DNA of 64,000 nucleotides from Peribacillus muralis (GCF_001439925.1 NZ_LMBV01000003.1:343611-407610); one strand, 5' to 3'; shown: positions 45,639-55,020, numbered from the stretch's first letter. The notes: generated from the sequence alone by a model not told the origin. Numbers and translations: made by a program.

Positions 45639-46595
45639 TTACATGACCTTTGGCGCTAAAGCTTCGCGTACCCATTTATTATTTTCATAGGAAATTCTTC
45701 GAAGACTTAGGCGACCCTGTGAACGAGGTCCTTCATTCCGTGCATACACCTTCAATTTCCCCCAATCGGGTTGTCGGTAAATCCAGGTTTCCGATTCTTT
45801 ATCAAAGCGTAGTGTCTGATCGGGAATGGTATAGCCAAGCGAAAGGATCCGCTTCACATACTTGGAAAAGAAGGCTTGGCGAAGCTCTTCATTCGTACTC
45901 GTTCTAATTCTGTACTTAATCGTTATATCCTGTTTGGATGAGCCCACTTCTTTCTTACTTGGAGGTCCAAAGAAGAGCAGCAGTGATTCCCACCAATAAT
46001 CTATTGAGTCCTGGACCAATTTCCTTTGCTGTTCCGTGCCTTCAGCCAAGGCCATGATGATCGCCTCGCCATGCTGGGCGTGAAAAACTTCTTCGGCACA
46101 AATGCGGTGTAACGCACGGGAATATGGTCCATATGAAGATCCTAGCATGTTCGTTTGGGAAATGATCGCTGCCCCATCAACAAGCCAGCCAATCAATCCT
46201 GCATCTCCCCAGGTTTTAGCCTCCATATGGAAGACGTTATGAAACTTTAAATCTCCATTAAACAAATCCTGCATAAGATCATCCCGTTTTTTGCCGCAAG
46301 GCTTTAGCAAATCCTCGGCGACCCGAAGCAATATTTGTCCATGTCCCATTTCATCCTGCACCTTTGCCATGATTCCAAGTTTTCGATTCAAGGTCGGAGC
46401 TTTAGGCACCCATTCCTTCTCTGGTAGCGCACCCATGATTTCACTGATGCCATGCATGGAAATTAACTTGATGAGCGTCCCTCGGTAATCTTCAGGCATC
46501 CAATCATCAGCTTCTATCTTTTCCCCGGCTTCAATCCTGGCGATAAAATGATTCAGCTTTTCTTGTTCTGTCATCTCATTAAAAAGAACATTCAT
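45639..46595 (-). CDS. paaA: Phenylacetyl-CoA 1,2-epoxidase catalytic subunit PaaA
   Basis: The 318-residue ferritin-like catalytic subunit carries the di-iron site. Ligand motifs are seen in KVQDEMGHGQILLRVAEDL (ExxH, about 80-85), the second region HRICAEEVFHAQHGEAI (ExxH, about 170) and the Glu in FHMEAKTWGDAG. It inserts one oxygen atom into the ring of phenylacetyl-CoA. GAGGTG 6 nt upstream fixes the ATG at 46595. It has its own promoter with an operator-like repeat (46622-46669). Confidence 0.95.
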   Translation of the reverse strand: MNVLFNEMTEQEKLNHFIARIEAGEKIEADDWMPEDYRGTLIKLISMHGISEIMGALPEKEWVPKAPTLNRKLGIMAKVQDEMGHGQILLRVAEDLLKPCGKKRDDLMQDLFNGDLKFHNVFHMEAKTWGDAGLIGWLVDGAAIISQTNMLGSSYGPYSRALHRICAEEVFHAQHGEAIIMALAEGTEQQRKLVQDSIDYWWESLLLFFGPPSKKEVGSSKQDITIKYRIRTSTNEELRQAFFSKYVKRILSLGYTIPDQTLRFDKESETWIYRQPDWGKLKVYARNEGPRSQGRLSLRRISYENNKWVREALAPKVM

Positions 46596-46621
46596 CCAAA
46601 TCACCTCTCACTATTTATTAT

Positions 46622-46669
46622 ATAACGAACGTTTAACGTTATTATATTTTAATGTTATATTAAACACAA
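46622..46669 (-). promoter_or_regulatory. paaA promoter with overlapping operator-like inverted repeat
   Basis: On the minus strand TTGTGT (46664-46669) and a perfect TATAAT (46641-46646) are spaced by 17 nt. An inverted repeat ATAACG-N9-CGTTAT (46622-46642) begins at the -10 and runs past the expected start point, a classic repressor position. Within it is AACGAACGTT. Half-sites of the same sequence lie downstream of the paaK promoter. PaaX is the likely ligand, by context. Confidence 0.7.
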
Positions 46670-46699
46670 GACTATTCCTTATTTTCGAATTAAAGTAAT

Positions 46700-46927
46700 T
46701 TAACGGAATTCATCCAATCTGTTTCCACGAAAATTTTTAAATGGCGGCGTTTCCGCTTTGATTGATTCGGTTGGACAGCCTTCTGGCGCATTCTCAAATA
46801 ATTCATCGAATACTTCTGCGGTTCCTGCATTTTCATCAAGGATGACGAATGCAGCCCACTCCTTATCGTAATCAAAGATACCTACCTTGCATGCACCGCA
46901 ACCAAGGCAAGTTTCTTGATCAATCAT
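46700..46927 (-). CDS. Mono-cluster ferredoxin
   Basis: The 75-residue protein has the pattern CLGCGAC (Cys7, 10, 13) and a distant CP (Cys51), the ligand set of a single [4Fe-4S] cluster as in P450-type and Bacillus ferredoxins. The rest is acidic. It lies between paaK and paaA. The paa locus here has no PaaE reductase, so this protein is a candidate electron carrier to PaaABC. I start at 46927 because that ATG overlaps the stop of the 28-codon frame (ATGA); in-frame UUG and GUG codons upstream lack a good site. Confidence 0.85.
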   Translation of the reverse strand: MIDQETCLGCGACKVGIFDYDKEWAAFVILDENAGTAEVFDELFENAPEGCPTESIKAETPPFKNFRGNRLDEFR

Positions 46928-47010
46928 TCTTTCTTTGTCCACCAACCGCCCAAAGTACCCTCCACTGCATATTCTTTTTCGTACACCCGTTTACCCACTA
47001 CCCCAATCAT
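46924..47010 (-). CDS. 28-codon ORF coupled between paaK and ferredoxin
   Basis: The ATG at 47010 overlaps the paaK stop (ATGA, 47007-47010) and the TGA at 46924 overlaps the ferredoxin start (ATGA). The peptide MIGVVGKRVYEKEY... contains LGGWWTKKE at its end and has a protein-like composition. Inside it a GGAGG may also help load ribosomes for the ferredoxin. It could be a genuine microprotein of the epoxidase system or only a coupling device. I know of no family. Confidence 0.5.
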   Translation of the reverse strand: MIGVVGKRVYEKEYAVEGTLGGWWTKKE

Positions 47011-48335
47011 ACGCTAATGATTTCATCATTCCGTTTATCTACGACACGAATCGCTTTACCTTCTGAACGCGGAATGCTTTTCGGAATGTTGACAACGATA
47101 TCCATCGTTACTAGACATGTCGATTTCATTTGCTGCAGGAGTCTTCTCTTTAATTCCCCGACATGGTCATGGGCTAAATCTCCGCCAATTTCCTGATAGA
47201 GACCGCTTTCCAATTCAATATGCAGTTCGACACTATCCATTTGCCCTTTCTTCACGCGGTGAATCTGATAATGTGGAACAATCCCTTCCATTTGGAATAA
47301 CACCCGCTCGATTTCAGAAGGAAATACATTGACTCCTCTTACTATGATCATATCATCGGTCCTGCCTTTAACACGGGTCATCCTTGTAGTCGTCCTCCCG
47401 CATGTACATGGCTCACGGGTAATCGAGGCGATATCGCCCGTACGATAACGAATAATTGGAAGCGCTTCCTTTGTAAGGCTTGTAAAAACAAGTTCGCCAT
47501 CCTCGCCGTCCTCTACACGTTCAAGCGTGTTTGGATTAATGACTTCAACGAGGAAATGGTCTTCTGCAATATGAAGCCCATTCTGCGCTTCATGACATTC
47601 AATCGCAACACCTGGCCCCATGATTTCACTAAGTCCGTATATGTCGACCGCTTTCAACTTCAATTTCTTCTCAAGTGTCGCTCTCATTTCCTCTGACCAC
47701 GGCTCAGCTCCAAAAATTCCATATTCAAGCCCATTATTATCCGGATCAATCCCCATCTCTTCCATTTTTTCTGCAATATTCAAGATATAAGAAGGGGTTC
47801 CGCAAATGCCACGGGGTTTGAAATCATTGATGATCGTAATTTGACGATCGGTATTTCCACCTGAAATAGGAACGGTAGCAACCCCTAACTTCTCTGCACC
47901 GCCGTGAAGACCAAGTCCCCCAGTGAACAACCCGTATCCATATGCATTATGAAAAATATCTGACTTCCTTCCTCCGGCTGCTACAATCCCGCGAGCCACG
48001 ATCGTTGCCCAGTTTTCTAAATCGTTTTTCGTATACCCAACTACGGTAGGTTTCCCGCTTGTGCCGGATGAACCATGAATCCGCGTTACTTCTTCCATTG
48101 GAACGGCGAACAACCCAAATGGATACTGATCGCGGAGAGTTTGTTTTTTTGTAAAAGGTAGTTTCGTCACATCGTTTAGTGTTTGAATATCTGCCGGATT
48201 AAGACCAATTTCCGAAAATTGCTCTCTGTAATATGGTACCTTTTCAAAAACATAACGTATCGTTTTTTTTAGACGTGCCAGTTGGATACTCTCCATTTCA
48301 GCACGGGTTGCCGTTTCAACCTCGGGATTGTACAT
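47007..48335 (-). CDS. paaK: Phenylacetate-CoA ligase
   Basis: The 442-residue AMP-forming ligase activates phenylacetate, the first step of the pathway. It has the P-loop-like HGSSGTSGKPTVVGYTKNDL (about 88-107), the adenylate motifs DIYGLSEIMGPGVA and YRTGDIASI, and the C-terminal VKGRTDDMIIVRGVNVFPSEIE. GAGGGGG lies before the ATG. The gene starts the minus-strand cluster from its own promoter (48431-48459) and is translationally coupled to the 28-codon frame. Confidence 0.95.
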   Translation of the reverse strand: MYNPEVETATRAEMESIQLARLKKTIRYVFEKVPYYREQFSEIGLNPADIQTLNDVTKLPFTKKQTLRDQYPFGLFAVPMEEVTRIHGSSGTSGKPTVVGYTKNDLENWATIVARGIVAAGGRKSDIFHNAYGYGLFTGGLGLHGGAEKLGVATVPISGGNTDRQITIINDFKPRGICGTPSYILNIAEKMEEMGIDPDNNGLEYGIFGAEPWSEEMRATLEKKLKLKAVDIYGLSEIMGPGVAIECHEAQNGLHIAEDHFLVEVINPNTLERVEDGEDGELVFTSLTKEALPIIRYRTGDIASITREPCTCGRTTTRMTRVKGRTDDMIIVRGVNVFPSEIERVLFQMEGIVPHYQIHRVKKGQMDSVELHIELESGLYQEIGGDLAHDHVGELKRRLLQQMKSTCLVTMDIVVNIPKSIPRSEGKAIRVVDKRNDEIISV

Positions 48336-48383
48336 CGTTTCAGTCCCCCTCTTTTTTGATCGCTTTCCGGCCGTTCCTCGTTC

Positions 48384-48459
48384 ATAACGATATTTTAACG
48401 AAAAATAGATTACCGTTATATTTAAGTATAAGATTAATACGCCATTTCTGCCCTGTCAA
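48384..48459 (-). promoter_or_regulatory. paaK promoter and half-sites of the presumed operator
   Basis: On the minus strand a perfect TTGACA (48454-48459) and TAATCT (48431-48436) are spaced 17 nt. Just downstream of the expected start are ATAACG and CGTTAT half-sites (48414-48419 and 48384-48389), 24 nt apart, with another CGTTAA between. The half-sites equal those at paaA but with different spacing. Confidence 0.6.
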
Positions 48460-48762
48460 TATCGTTTTTTAAATTTAAAGAAAATTCAAATTATAATTTG
48501 GGTAATTTTCTGAATATCTTCCCTTTATATTATCGTTTTAAAATCATTCTATGATAATAAGCGGATCACGATGAAAATTCATATCGTCAATTACTTGAAA
48601 CAACAGAGTTCAAGAAATACCTTCAAAAGAAAAAGGCGTTCATCACCACTCACTTTATTTTTCCTGGTTTATTATTTTGTTTTTGCCGATACTGGCTGCT
48701 TAACGTGTCCATGACCTGTCTAGTTTCGAGAAAAAGCCACTCGCTCAAAAAAATCATCAAGC
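48460..48762. other. Spacer between paaK promoter and allantoinase terminator
   Basis: About 300 bp of AT-rich sequence between two minus-strand transcription units. I see no frame with a ribosome binding site. Confidence 0.45.
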
Positions 48763-48794
48763 AAAGGGGGATCCCGATTTCGGAACCCCCCTTC
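48763..48794 (-). terminator. Terminator of the allantoin operon
   Basis: A G5/C5 stem continues through CCG/CGG with one mismatch on the minus strand and is followed by TTT. Confidence 0.7.
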
Positions 48795-48816
48795 CCTACT
48801 TGTACCACCATTCTTG

Positions 48817-50196
48817 CTAGTTATTGGCCGCAATGCAGGAATCGATTACCTTAATCCATTCCCCATGTACACTTTTGAATGGCTCCCCATTCCGATAAAC
48901 CATTTTCCCTCTACTGAATGTAGCAGTGATTTGACAAGGAAAAGTATGGCCGATGTATATGCTTTGCTTATGTTTTGCAAAAAAATTCGATTCCACAGCT
49001 TCGTGATTGCCATCAAGAGATACGATCGCAAGGTCCGCATCCAGCCCCTCCATGATTTTTCCCTTTCTCGAGGAAAGCCCAAATCGTTCAGCCGGCCTTA
49101 AAGCTGTCCATTCAGCTACTTTGTGGAGCGGAATTCCATATGATTGAGCCAATTCTATCATCGACATCAGTGAAAATTGGCCCCCGCTTATTCCGCCCCA
49201 TGCCTCAAAAAGATTATGTATCGCTGGATCCTTCAACTCATAGGGACATGGCGAGTGGTCGGAGGAAATCATATCGAACTTCCCTTCTATCAAACAACTT
49301 ATCAATTTTTCTTGTTCTTCACTCGCCCTTAGTGGAGGAGCGCATTTTGCAACCGCCCCTTTTTCGACTAGATCATCTTGACTGAATAATAAATAATGCG
49401 GACACGTTTCAAGCGTTACATCCATCCCCCGTTTTTTGGCTGCTTCTATTTTGTCGAGGGCCGAGCAACTGCTAATATGGACAAAGTGCAACGGGCAGCC
49501 CGTCAACTCCGCATATGCAATCGCACGTTCAACAGCTTCCGCTTCTGCCTGCACAGGTCTTGTAGCCGCATAATCGTCAGCACTGAATAGACCATCCTTC
49601 TCTTTTTCCTGCTTCAGCCATCGAGTGATCGGGTCACTTTCCGCATGTAGAGCCAAGACTTTGCCCAACTCTGCAATCTTCTTCATTCCATGTAAAAGGG
49701 TGAAATCATCGGCACGCTCAAATTCTTCGTTACCCGTTGCCGAGAGAAAAGCTTTAAACCCGATGACTCCCGACTTTGCGAGTGCTTCTAAATCATCGAC
49801 ATTGCCCGGGACCAAGCCTCCCCACAAGCCAAAATCAATGATTGATTTTCCTTCGCCGATCTTCCCCTTTTCAAGAAGGGACTCACGGTGAATGGTTGAA
49901 GGGATACCATTCAAAGGCATATCGAAATATGTCGTGCACCCACCCGCTGCCATCATTTGCGAGCCTGTTTCAAAGCCTTCCCAATGAACGCGTCCAGGTT
50001 CGCTGAAATGGACATGAACATCAATCATTCCAGGAAAAACATACTGACCGTCCGCTTCATACTCTTGAATGGCCTTGCCATCTAGGCGATATTCAATCTT
50101 TACAATCACCCCATCTCGGATTGCAAGATCCGCTTTCCTCACTTCACCCGGGAAAACAACAAGCCCATTGCGGATAATTAGATCATAAACTGACAT
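48817..50196 (-). CDS. pucH: Allantoinase (PucH/AllB)
   Basis: A 459-residue amidohydrolase that opens allantoin to allantoate. It has HVHFSEPGR (about 60-68, HxH metal ligands), the lysine expected to be carbamylated in GFKAFLSATG (about 147), His in LALHAESD and LHFVHISS, and Asp in MISSDHSPCPYE. GGGGAG precedes the ATG at 50196. It is the third gene of the minus-strand unit with pucF and pucG; the gap to pucG is 32 nt. Confidence 0.93.
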   Translation of the reverse strand: MSVYDLIIRNGLVVFPGEVRKADLAIRDGVIVKIEYRLDGKAIQEYEADGQYVFPGMIDVHVHFSEPGRVHWEGFETGSQMMAAGGCTTYFDMPLNGIPSTIHRESLLEKGKIGEGKSIIDFGLWGGLVPGNVDDLEALAKSGVIGFKAFLSATGNEEFERADDFTLLHGMKKIAELGKVLALHAESDPITRWLKQEKEKDGLFSADDYAATRPVQAEAEAVERAIAYAELTGCPLHFVHISSCSALDKIEAAKKRGMDVTLETCPHYLLFSQDDLVEKGAVAKCAPPLRASEEQEKLISCLIEGKFDMISSDHSPCPYELKDPAIHNLFEAWGGISGGQFSLMSMIELAQSYGIPLHKVAEWTALRPAERFGLSSRKGKIMEGLDADLAIVSLDGNHEAVESNFFAKHKQSIYIGHTFPCQITATFSRGKMVYRNGEPFKSVHGEWIKVIDSCIAANN

Positions 50197-50228
50197 GAAG
50201 ACCACTCCCCTTAACTGGTTTCATAAAC

Positions 50229-51491
50229 TTAAAACGATCCCCTGGATACCGTAGCTTGCTCCGTCTTCCCTACATACACATCAAGCGCGGCTTGCAAGGC
50301 CTCTCCCCGATTCACTTGGAATCCTTGACGCAACAGGACCGCTTCCAAAGAGGCGAGAACAAAGAGGATGTTTTCTTTTCTGCAGCTGAATCCCATCGTG
50401 CCAATTCTCCATATCTTCCCTTGAAGGGGTCCAAATGAGGAGGCGATCTCGATACCAAATTCATTCAGCAGCATCGACCTGACAGCTTCCCCATCGATTC
50501 CAGCCGGAATTTCAATACAAGTTACGCAAGGGAGTTTGTTTTGGTTATTCCCGAATAGCGTCAGCCCCATCGCTTTAATTCCTTCCACCAATGCCGCCTC
50601 GTGGAGTTCATGACGGGCAAACCGAGCTTCCAGACCTTCTTCAAGCACAAGGCGCAAGCCTTCCCGTAACGCATAAATCATGGACGTCGCTTCTGTATGA
50701 TGATTCAAGCGCCGCGGTCCCCAATAATCCTGGAGCATGCTTAAATCAAAATAATTGCTGGTAATGGTACGGCCGCTAGATACCCTTTGATTGTCTTCGG
50801 CGGTCGCAATGCCACGCTCCACCTTTTTGCGGGATTGGATGATTTTTTCTATGCGCTCATTATACGTGATCGGGGCCATCCCTGAAGGAACGGACAAGCA
50901 TTTTTGTGTTCCTCCTATCAATCCATCAATGCACCATTCATCCACCTTCACATCGGTTCCTCCAATTGATGCAACGGCATCGACGACAAGCAGGACATCC
51001 AATTCGCGGCAGGCCAACCCAATATCCTTCAATGGCTGCATACAGCCCGTCGAAGTCTCTCCATGTACAATTGCCGTTATTTTAGGTGAAACCTTCTTGA
51101 TTTCCGCAATGATGACTTGCGGATCGAACACTTCTCCCCAAGGGCATTCAATCGTATGGACGTCAGCTCCGTATCGTTCACAAATTTCGACCAGCAAATG
51201 ACCAAATCTCCCAAAAATAGGAACAAGGACTTTATCACCCGGTTCAATTATGCTGCACAGGACCGCCTCATTCCCTGATCTTGATGTGCCGTCTATCGGG
51301 AACGCCCATTTATTTTTCGTCTGAAAAACTAGACGCAGCATCTCCATCACTTCATTCATGATCGAAGTGAATGCAGGATCGAATTGTCCTAAAATCGGTG
51401 TGCTCATCGCTCTTAAGACACGTGGATCCACTTCGACCGGACCCGGCGTCATGATCGTTCTCATCGGTGTATTTAATTCTGAATATGCCAT
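50229..51491 (-). CDS. pucG: (S)-ureidoglycine-glyoxylate aminotransferase PucG
   Basis: This 420-residue class V, PLP-dependent aminotransferase has the Schiff-base Lys in LIGGTQKCLSVPSG (about 197), VVDAVASIGGTDV and HGETSTG blocks. Class V members near allantoinase genes are PucG, which transfers the amino group of ureidoglycine to glyoxylate, yielding glycine. AAAGGAG precedes the ATG. Context makes PucG more likely than serine-glyoxylate transaminase. Confidence 0.92.
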   Translation of the reverse strand: MAYSELNTPMRTIMTPGPVEVDPRVLRAMSTPILGQFDPAFTSIMNEVMEMLRLVFQTKNKWAFPIDGTSRSGNEAVLCSIIEPGDKVLVPIFGRFGHLLVEICERYGADVHTIECPWGEVFDPQVIIAEIKKVSPKITAIVHGETSTGCMQPLKDIGLACRELDVLLVVDAVASIGGTDVKVDEWCIDGLIGGTQKCLSVPSGMAPITYNERIEKIIQSRKKVERGIATAEDNQRVSSGRTITSNYFDLSMLQDYWGPRRLNHHTEATSMIYALREGLRLVLEEGLEARFARHELHEAALVEGIKAMGLTLFGNNQNKLPCVTCIEIPAGIDGEAVRSMLLNEFGIEIASSFGPLQGKIWRIGTMGFSCRKENILFVLASLEAVLLRQGFQVNRGEALQAALDVYVGKTEQATVSRGSF

Positions 51492-51506
51492 TATTCCCAG
51501 CTCCTT

Positions 51507-52757
51507 TTAATAGGCTAATTTATAGAGGACTTCGCTTAAAACATCGATTCCCCTTTCTAAATCCGGAACACTCGTAAACTCTTTAGGTGAGTGGCTGATT
51601 CCCCCCTGACTCGGCACGAACAATAGGCAGGTCGGACAAAAAGAACCAAACACTTGTGCATCATGGCCTGCTCCACTGATAATATTCTGGTAAGGTATAT
51701 GTTTATCCTCAGCAATCCGGCTTGCAAGCTCGTTCATTTCCATATCCATCGCAACAGGTTTGACATCCATCCACTGCGAAACCTCCAGCTTCATTCCCGC
51801 TTCTTTCGCCAAACCATCAAATGACGAGAAGATTTCCTTACAAAACAAATCAAGAATCACTTCTTCATGATGCCTGATATCCAGACTGAATTCCACTTCA
51901 CCAGCAATGACATTGGGAACATTAGGAAAAACATCCAACCTGCCCACCGTCGCCACTAAATGTGGATCCATCCCCTTCGCTTTTTTCGTTAAGAATGAGA
52001 TGAATTCCGACGCAGTACTGACTGCATCCTTCCGGTAGAACATAGGGGTGGTTCCCGCGTGGTCGCTTTCACCAACCACTTTTACCGTATAACGGCGCTG
52101 TCCGACAATATGACTGACGATCCCTAACGGATTTTGGTTCTTCTCCAGGACCATCCCCTGTTCGATATGAATTTCGACGAACCTGTCAATATCCTCACGT
52201 GCAGGCGATATATAAGTATCAGGGTCGAATCCCGCTTGCTTCATTGCTTCCAAGAAAGAGATTCCCTCTGTATCTTCGATATCCTTTACACAATCAAGAT
52301 CATAGACTCCCTGGATATTCCTCGATCCCCAAAACGTTATCGGAAATCTACTTCCCTCTTCTTCACAAAAGGAGACAACCTCTATCGTTTTCCGAGGCCG
52401 TCCATATGCTCTATCCAATTTTTTAACCGCAAGGAAACTGGCAATGACACCATAAGCCCCATCGTATTTCCCTCCATCCGTAACTGTATCGATGTGGGAG
52501 CCGGTCAGGATCGTTCCACTTGTCGAATCCGTCCCCTCAAGCCTGCCAAACAAGTTACCGACACTATCAAAATATGTAATAAGGCCTTCCTTATCCATCT
52601 CAGCCTTCATTGCAAGCTGAGCGCTCAGCCATTCCTTGGAATACAATAAACGGGTCACCCCTTTATTTTCCGTTGCTCCAAAAGAGGCCAACCATTCAAT
52701 CAACTCAGCAACATCACCCTTTTCATCCAAGGATTTTTCCATTTGAATTTCCAACAC
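51507..52757 (-). CDS. pucF: Allantoate amidohydrolase (PucF/AllC)
   Basis: A 416-residue M20-family hydrolase with metal-binding GSHIDTVTDGGKYDGAYG (about 81-98) and FCEEEGSRFPITFWGSR (about 130). HIEQGMVLEKN and a C-terminal GAGHDAQVFG with His also fit the family. It hydrolyses allantoate to ureidoglycine. The start is GTG at 52757 with GGAAGGGAAG upstream. It leads the unit pucF-pucG-pucH, divergent from pucR, which probably controls it. Confidence 0.92.
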   Translation of the reverse strand: MLEIQMEKSLDEKGDVAELIEWLASFGATENKGVTRLLYSKEWLSAQLAMKAEMDKEGLITYFDSVGNLFGRLEGTDSTSGTILTGSHIDTVTDGGKYDGAYGVIASFLAVKKLDRAYGRPRKTIEVVSFCEEEGSRFPITFWGSRNIQGVYDLDCVKDIEDTEGISFLEAMKQAGFDPDTYISPAREDIDRFVEIHIEQGMVLEKNQNPLGIVSHIVGQRRYTVKVVGESDHAGTTPMFYRKDAVSTASEFISFLTKKAKGMDPHLVATVGRLDVFPNVPNVIAGEVEFSLDIRHHEEVILDLFCKEIFSSFDGLAKEAGMKLEVSQWMDVKPVAMDMEMNELASRIAEDKHIPYQNIISGAGHDAQVFGSFCPTCLLFVPSQGGISHSPKEFTSVPDLERGIDVLSEVLYKLAY

Positions 52758-53193
52758 ATCGCTTCCCTTCCAAGAATCCAGTCATGTTATGAATATTCAC
52801 AAACATGTGTTATCTATTATTTTACTTTCTTTCCCCTTCAACTTCATTGACGATTCTGTTAGGATTTTGATGTTTTTTTGTGCAAAACAACCAACAAAAT
52901 TTAGAATAGTCCTCCTTACTGGATATAAATTACTTCAGAATGGACTTTACTCTTTACTACTTGCTACAATCTATCATCCTCGCATTCACTTTACCAACCT
53001 CGCCTATAGATGCATTTTGCAGAAAATAACAAACTTCGTATTTTTTACAACTGATAATGTCATAACTACTTACAAGCATATTAACGCTCGATAAGCCATC
53101 AAATTCGTAAGTTATGTCATAGGGTATGTATGATATGATAATGAAAATCCACTTAACAAGAGCAACTGCATATACTACATATATCAGAATGAG
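52758..53193. other. Divergent regulatory region between pucF and pucR
   Basis: About 430 bp, AT-rich, without a supported gene. It should carry the promoters of both units and any PucR sites; I did not find a clear palindrome. Confidence 0.4.
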
Positions 53194-53202
53194 GTGTTCC
53201 AG

Positions 53203-54819
53203 ATGAAGGTAACAGAACTTTTGACATTGCCAGCATTGGCGGGGATGAATTTAATTGCGGGAGAAACAGGAATAAATCGTGAGGTCTACACAGTCAATAT
53301 GATGGATGCTCCAGATATCATCCACTTTTTAAAGCCAAATGAACTCCTTGTCACTACAGCTTATCACGTAAAGGATAAGCCACACCTTTTGTCAACCCTT
53401 GTCGAGGCAATGGCCAATCAAGGCTGCGCTGCACTTGGAATAAAGACAGGAAGGTTCCTAGCGGAAATCCCTGAAGCTGTATTGGTTCTCGCTAACGAAT
53501 TATCCCTCCCAATCATCAACCTCCCTCATGAATTGTCGCTTGGGGAAATCATTAACCATACATTACGTGGGATTTTGGACCAACGAGCAGCAGAACTGAC
53601 ATTTGCCATGGAGACACATAAGCAATTCACCGATTTAATCATGCGCGGCAAAGGAATCGAGAAATTACTTGATCATTTATCTGACATGATTGGATATCGC
53701 ATCCTATTAATTGACCAATACCTTAAACCGCTATCCCGTCCAGTCTCGACGACCGGAATTATTCCAATTATCAAAAAGATGCGTGAAGCTGGCTTCCGAT
53801 TTCAGAAAACAAAGGCTTCTTCCTTTTCCTTTACATCTCTTTCCAACCAACAAACCTATACGATTTTCCCCATTTACATGGATGAAAAAAAGTTTGGGTA
53901 TTTGACGATAGCGGGAGAAATCAAGTCGAGCGATAACCTTGTAACACTAACGATCGAGCAAGCCACAAATGTCATCTCGTTCGCTTTAATGAAGGAACAC
54001 GCACTTAAACAGCATGATCGGAACATCCAGAATGATTTTTTCCTTCAGTTTCTTGATGGCAATTTCTCCTCACAAGAGGAAATCATAAACCGGGCCAAAG
54101 AGTTTTCCTTACATAATGAACAAGCATATATTTGTGCAGTCGGCAAGATCGACGGACCCGAATCGACAAAAAGCTATACACAACTGCAAAGGCGGGCTGA
54201 TACGATTTATCAATTCCTGAAAGATGAACTTCAACTATCACCTAACCCTATTCATCTCTTTACAAAAGGAAAAAAGTGCATCCTCTTATACGAAGTGAAT
54301 GAAGTATCCGTGGATGTGCTCCAGTATGTTGAAACCTCACTAAAATCATTGCAAATGATTACCGCCAACCAGTTCAATTGCACGATTTCTTTCGGAGTAA
54401 GCACCAGGAGCCCGAGTTTTTTACAAACGAAGACCTCCTATAAAGAAGCGAATGACTCTCTTCTTGAAGGAGGTCTTGCTAGAAAGACCGAATACATCCA
54501 ATCATTCAGGACGAAGGACATTATGGAATTATTAAGAATCATCCCTGAGGAAGACTTAAAGAATTTTTACCTTTTCGCCCTACAAGGATTTTCCAAAATC
54601 GTCACAGAGGAGGAGCAAACCTTATTGCAAACATTGTCCGTCTACCTTGAAACACATTGCCAAATATCGGAAACCGCCAAACGATTATTCGTTCACAGGA
54701 ACACCGTTGTGTACAGACTGGAGAAATGTGAAGAACTGCTCGGCAAAAGCTTAAAAGATCCGGAGACGACACTCCAAATACGCCTTGCCATACGTATTAA
54801 ATCGTTGCTTGATAGATAA
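53203..54819 (+). CDS. pucR: PucR family transcriptional regulator of purine/ureide use
   Basis: The 538-residue protein has an N-terminal PucR sensor domain (about 1-120, VTELLTLPALAGMNLIAGETGINREV). A central GGDEF-like/CdaR region follows, then the C-terminal PucR helix-turn-helix (about 470-535, LLQTLSVYLETHCQISETAKRLFVHRNTVVYRLEKCEELLG). PucR activates allantoin genes in B. subtilis in response to ureides. GAGGTG before the ATG at 53203 sets the start. It is divergent from pucFGH. Confidence 0.9.
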   Translation: MKVTELLTLPALAGMNLIAGETGINREVYTVNMMDAPDIIHFLKPNELLVTTAYHVKDKPHLLSTLVEAMANQGCAALGIKTGRFLAEIPEAVLVLANELSLPIINLPHELSLGEIINHTLRGILDQRAAELTFAMETHKQFTDLIMRGKGIEKLLDHLSDMIGYRILLIDQYLKPLSRPVSTTGIIPIIKKMREAGFRFQKTKASSFSFTSLSNQQTYTIFPIYMDEKKFGYLTIAGEIKSSDNLVTLTIEQATNVISFALMKEHALKQHDRNIQNDFFLQFLDGNFSSQEEIINRAKEFSLHNEQAYICAVGKIDGPESTKSYTQLQRRADTIYQFLKDELQLSPNPIHLFTKGKKCILLYEVNEVSVDVLQYVETSLKSLQMITANQFNCTISFGVSTRSPSFLQTKTSYKEANDSLLEGGLARKTEYIQSFRTKDIMELLRIIPEEDLKNFYLFALQGFSKIVTEEEQTLLQTLSVYLETHCQISETAKRLFVHRNTVVYRLEKCEELLGKSLKDPETTLQIRLAIRIKSLLDR

Positions 54820-54923
54820 GCCTGCAAGCTCACTTCCGCACTTAATGAAGATTTTCTGCATAAACTCCAGATATGTATTTTCATATTATAATAAAAAGAC
54901 AAGTCACTCCAATGATCTGAAAG

Positions 54924-54958
54924 AACCCCACCTGTTTCAATAACAACTGGTGGGGTTT
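54924..54958 (+). terminator. Terminator downstream of pucR
   Basis: AACCCCACC pairs with GGTGGGGTT, followed by TTCT. Confidence 0.7.
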
Positions 54959-55020
54959 CTAATTTGCTTCTGCGTCTACATCAACCTGAAGATCCATCTT
55001 GTGCAAGCACGCCCTTTCAT

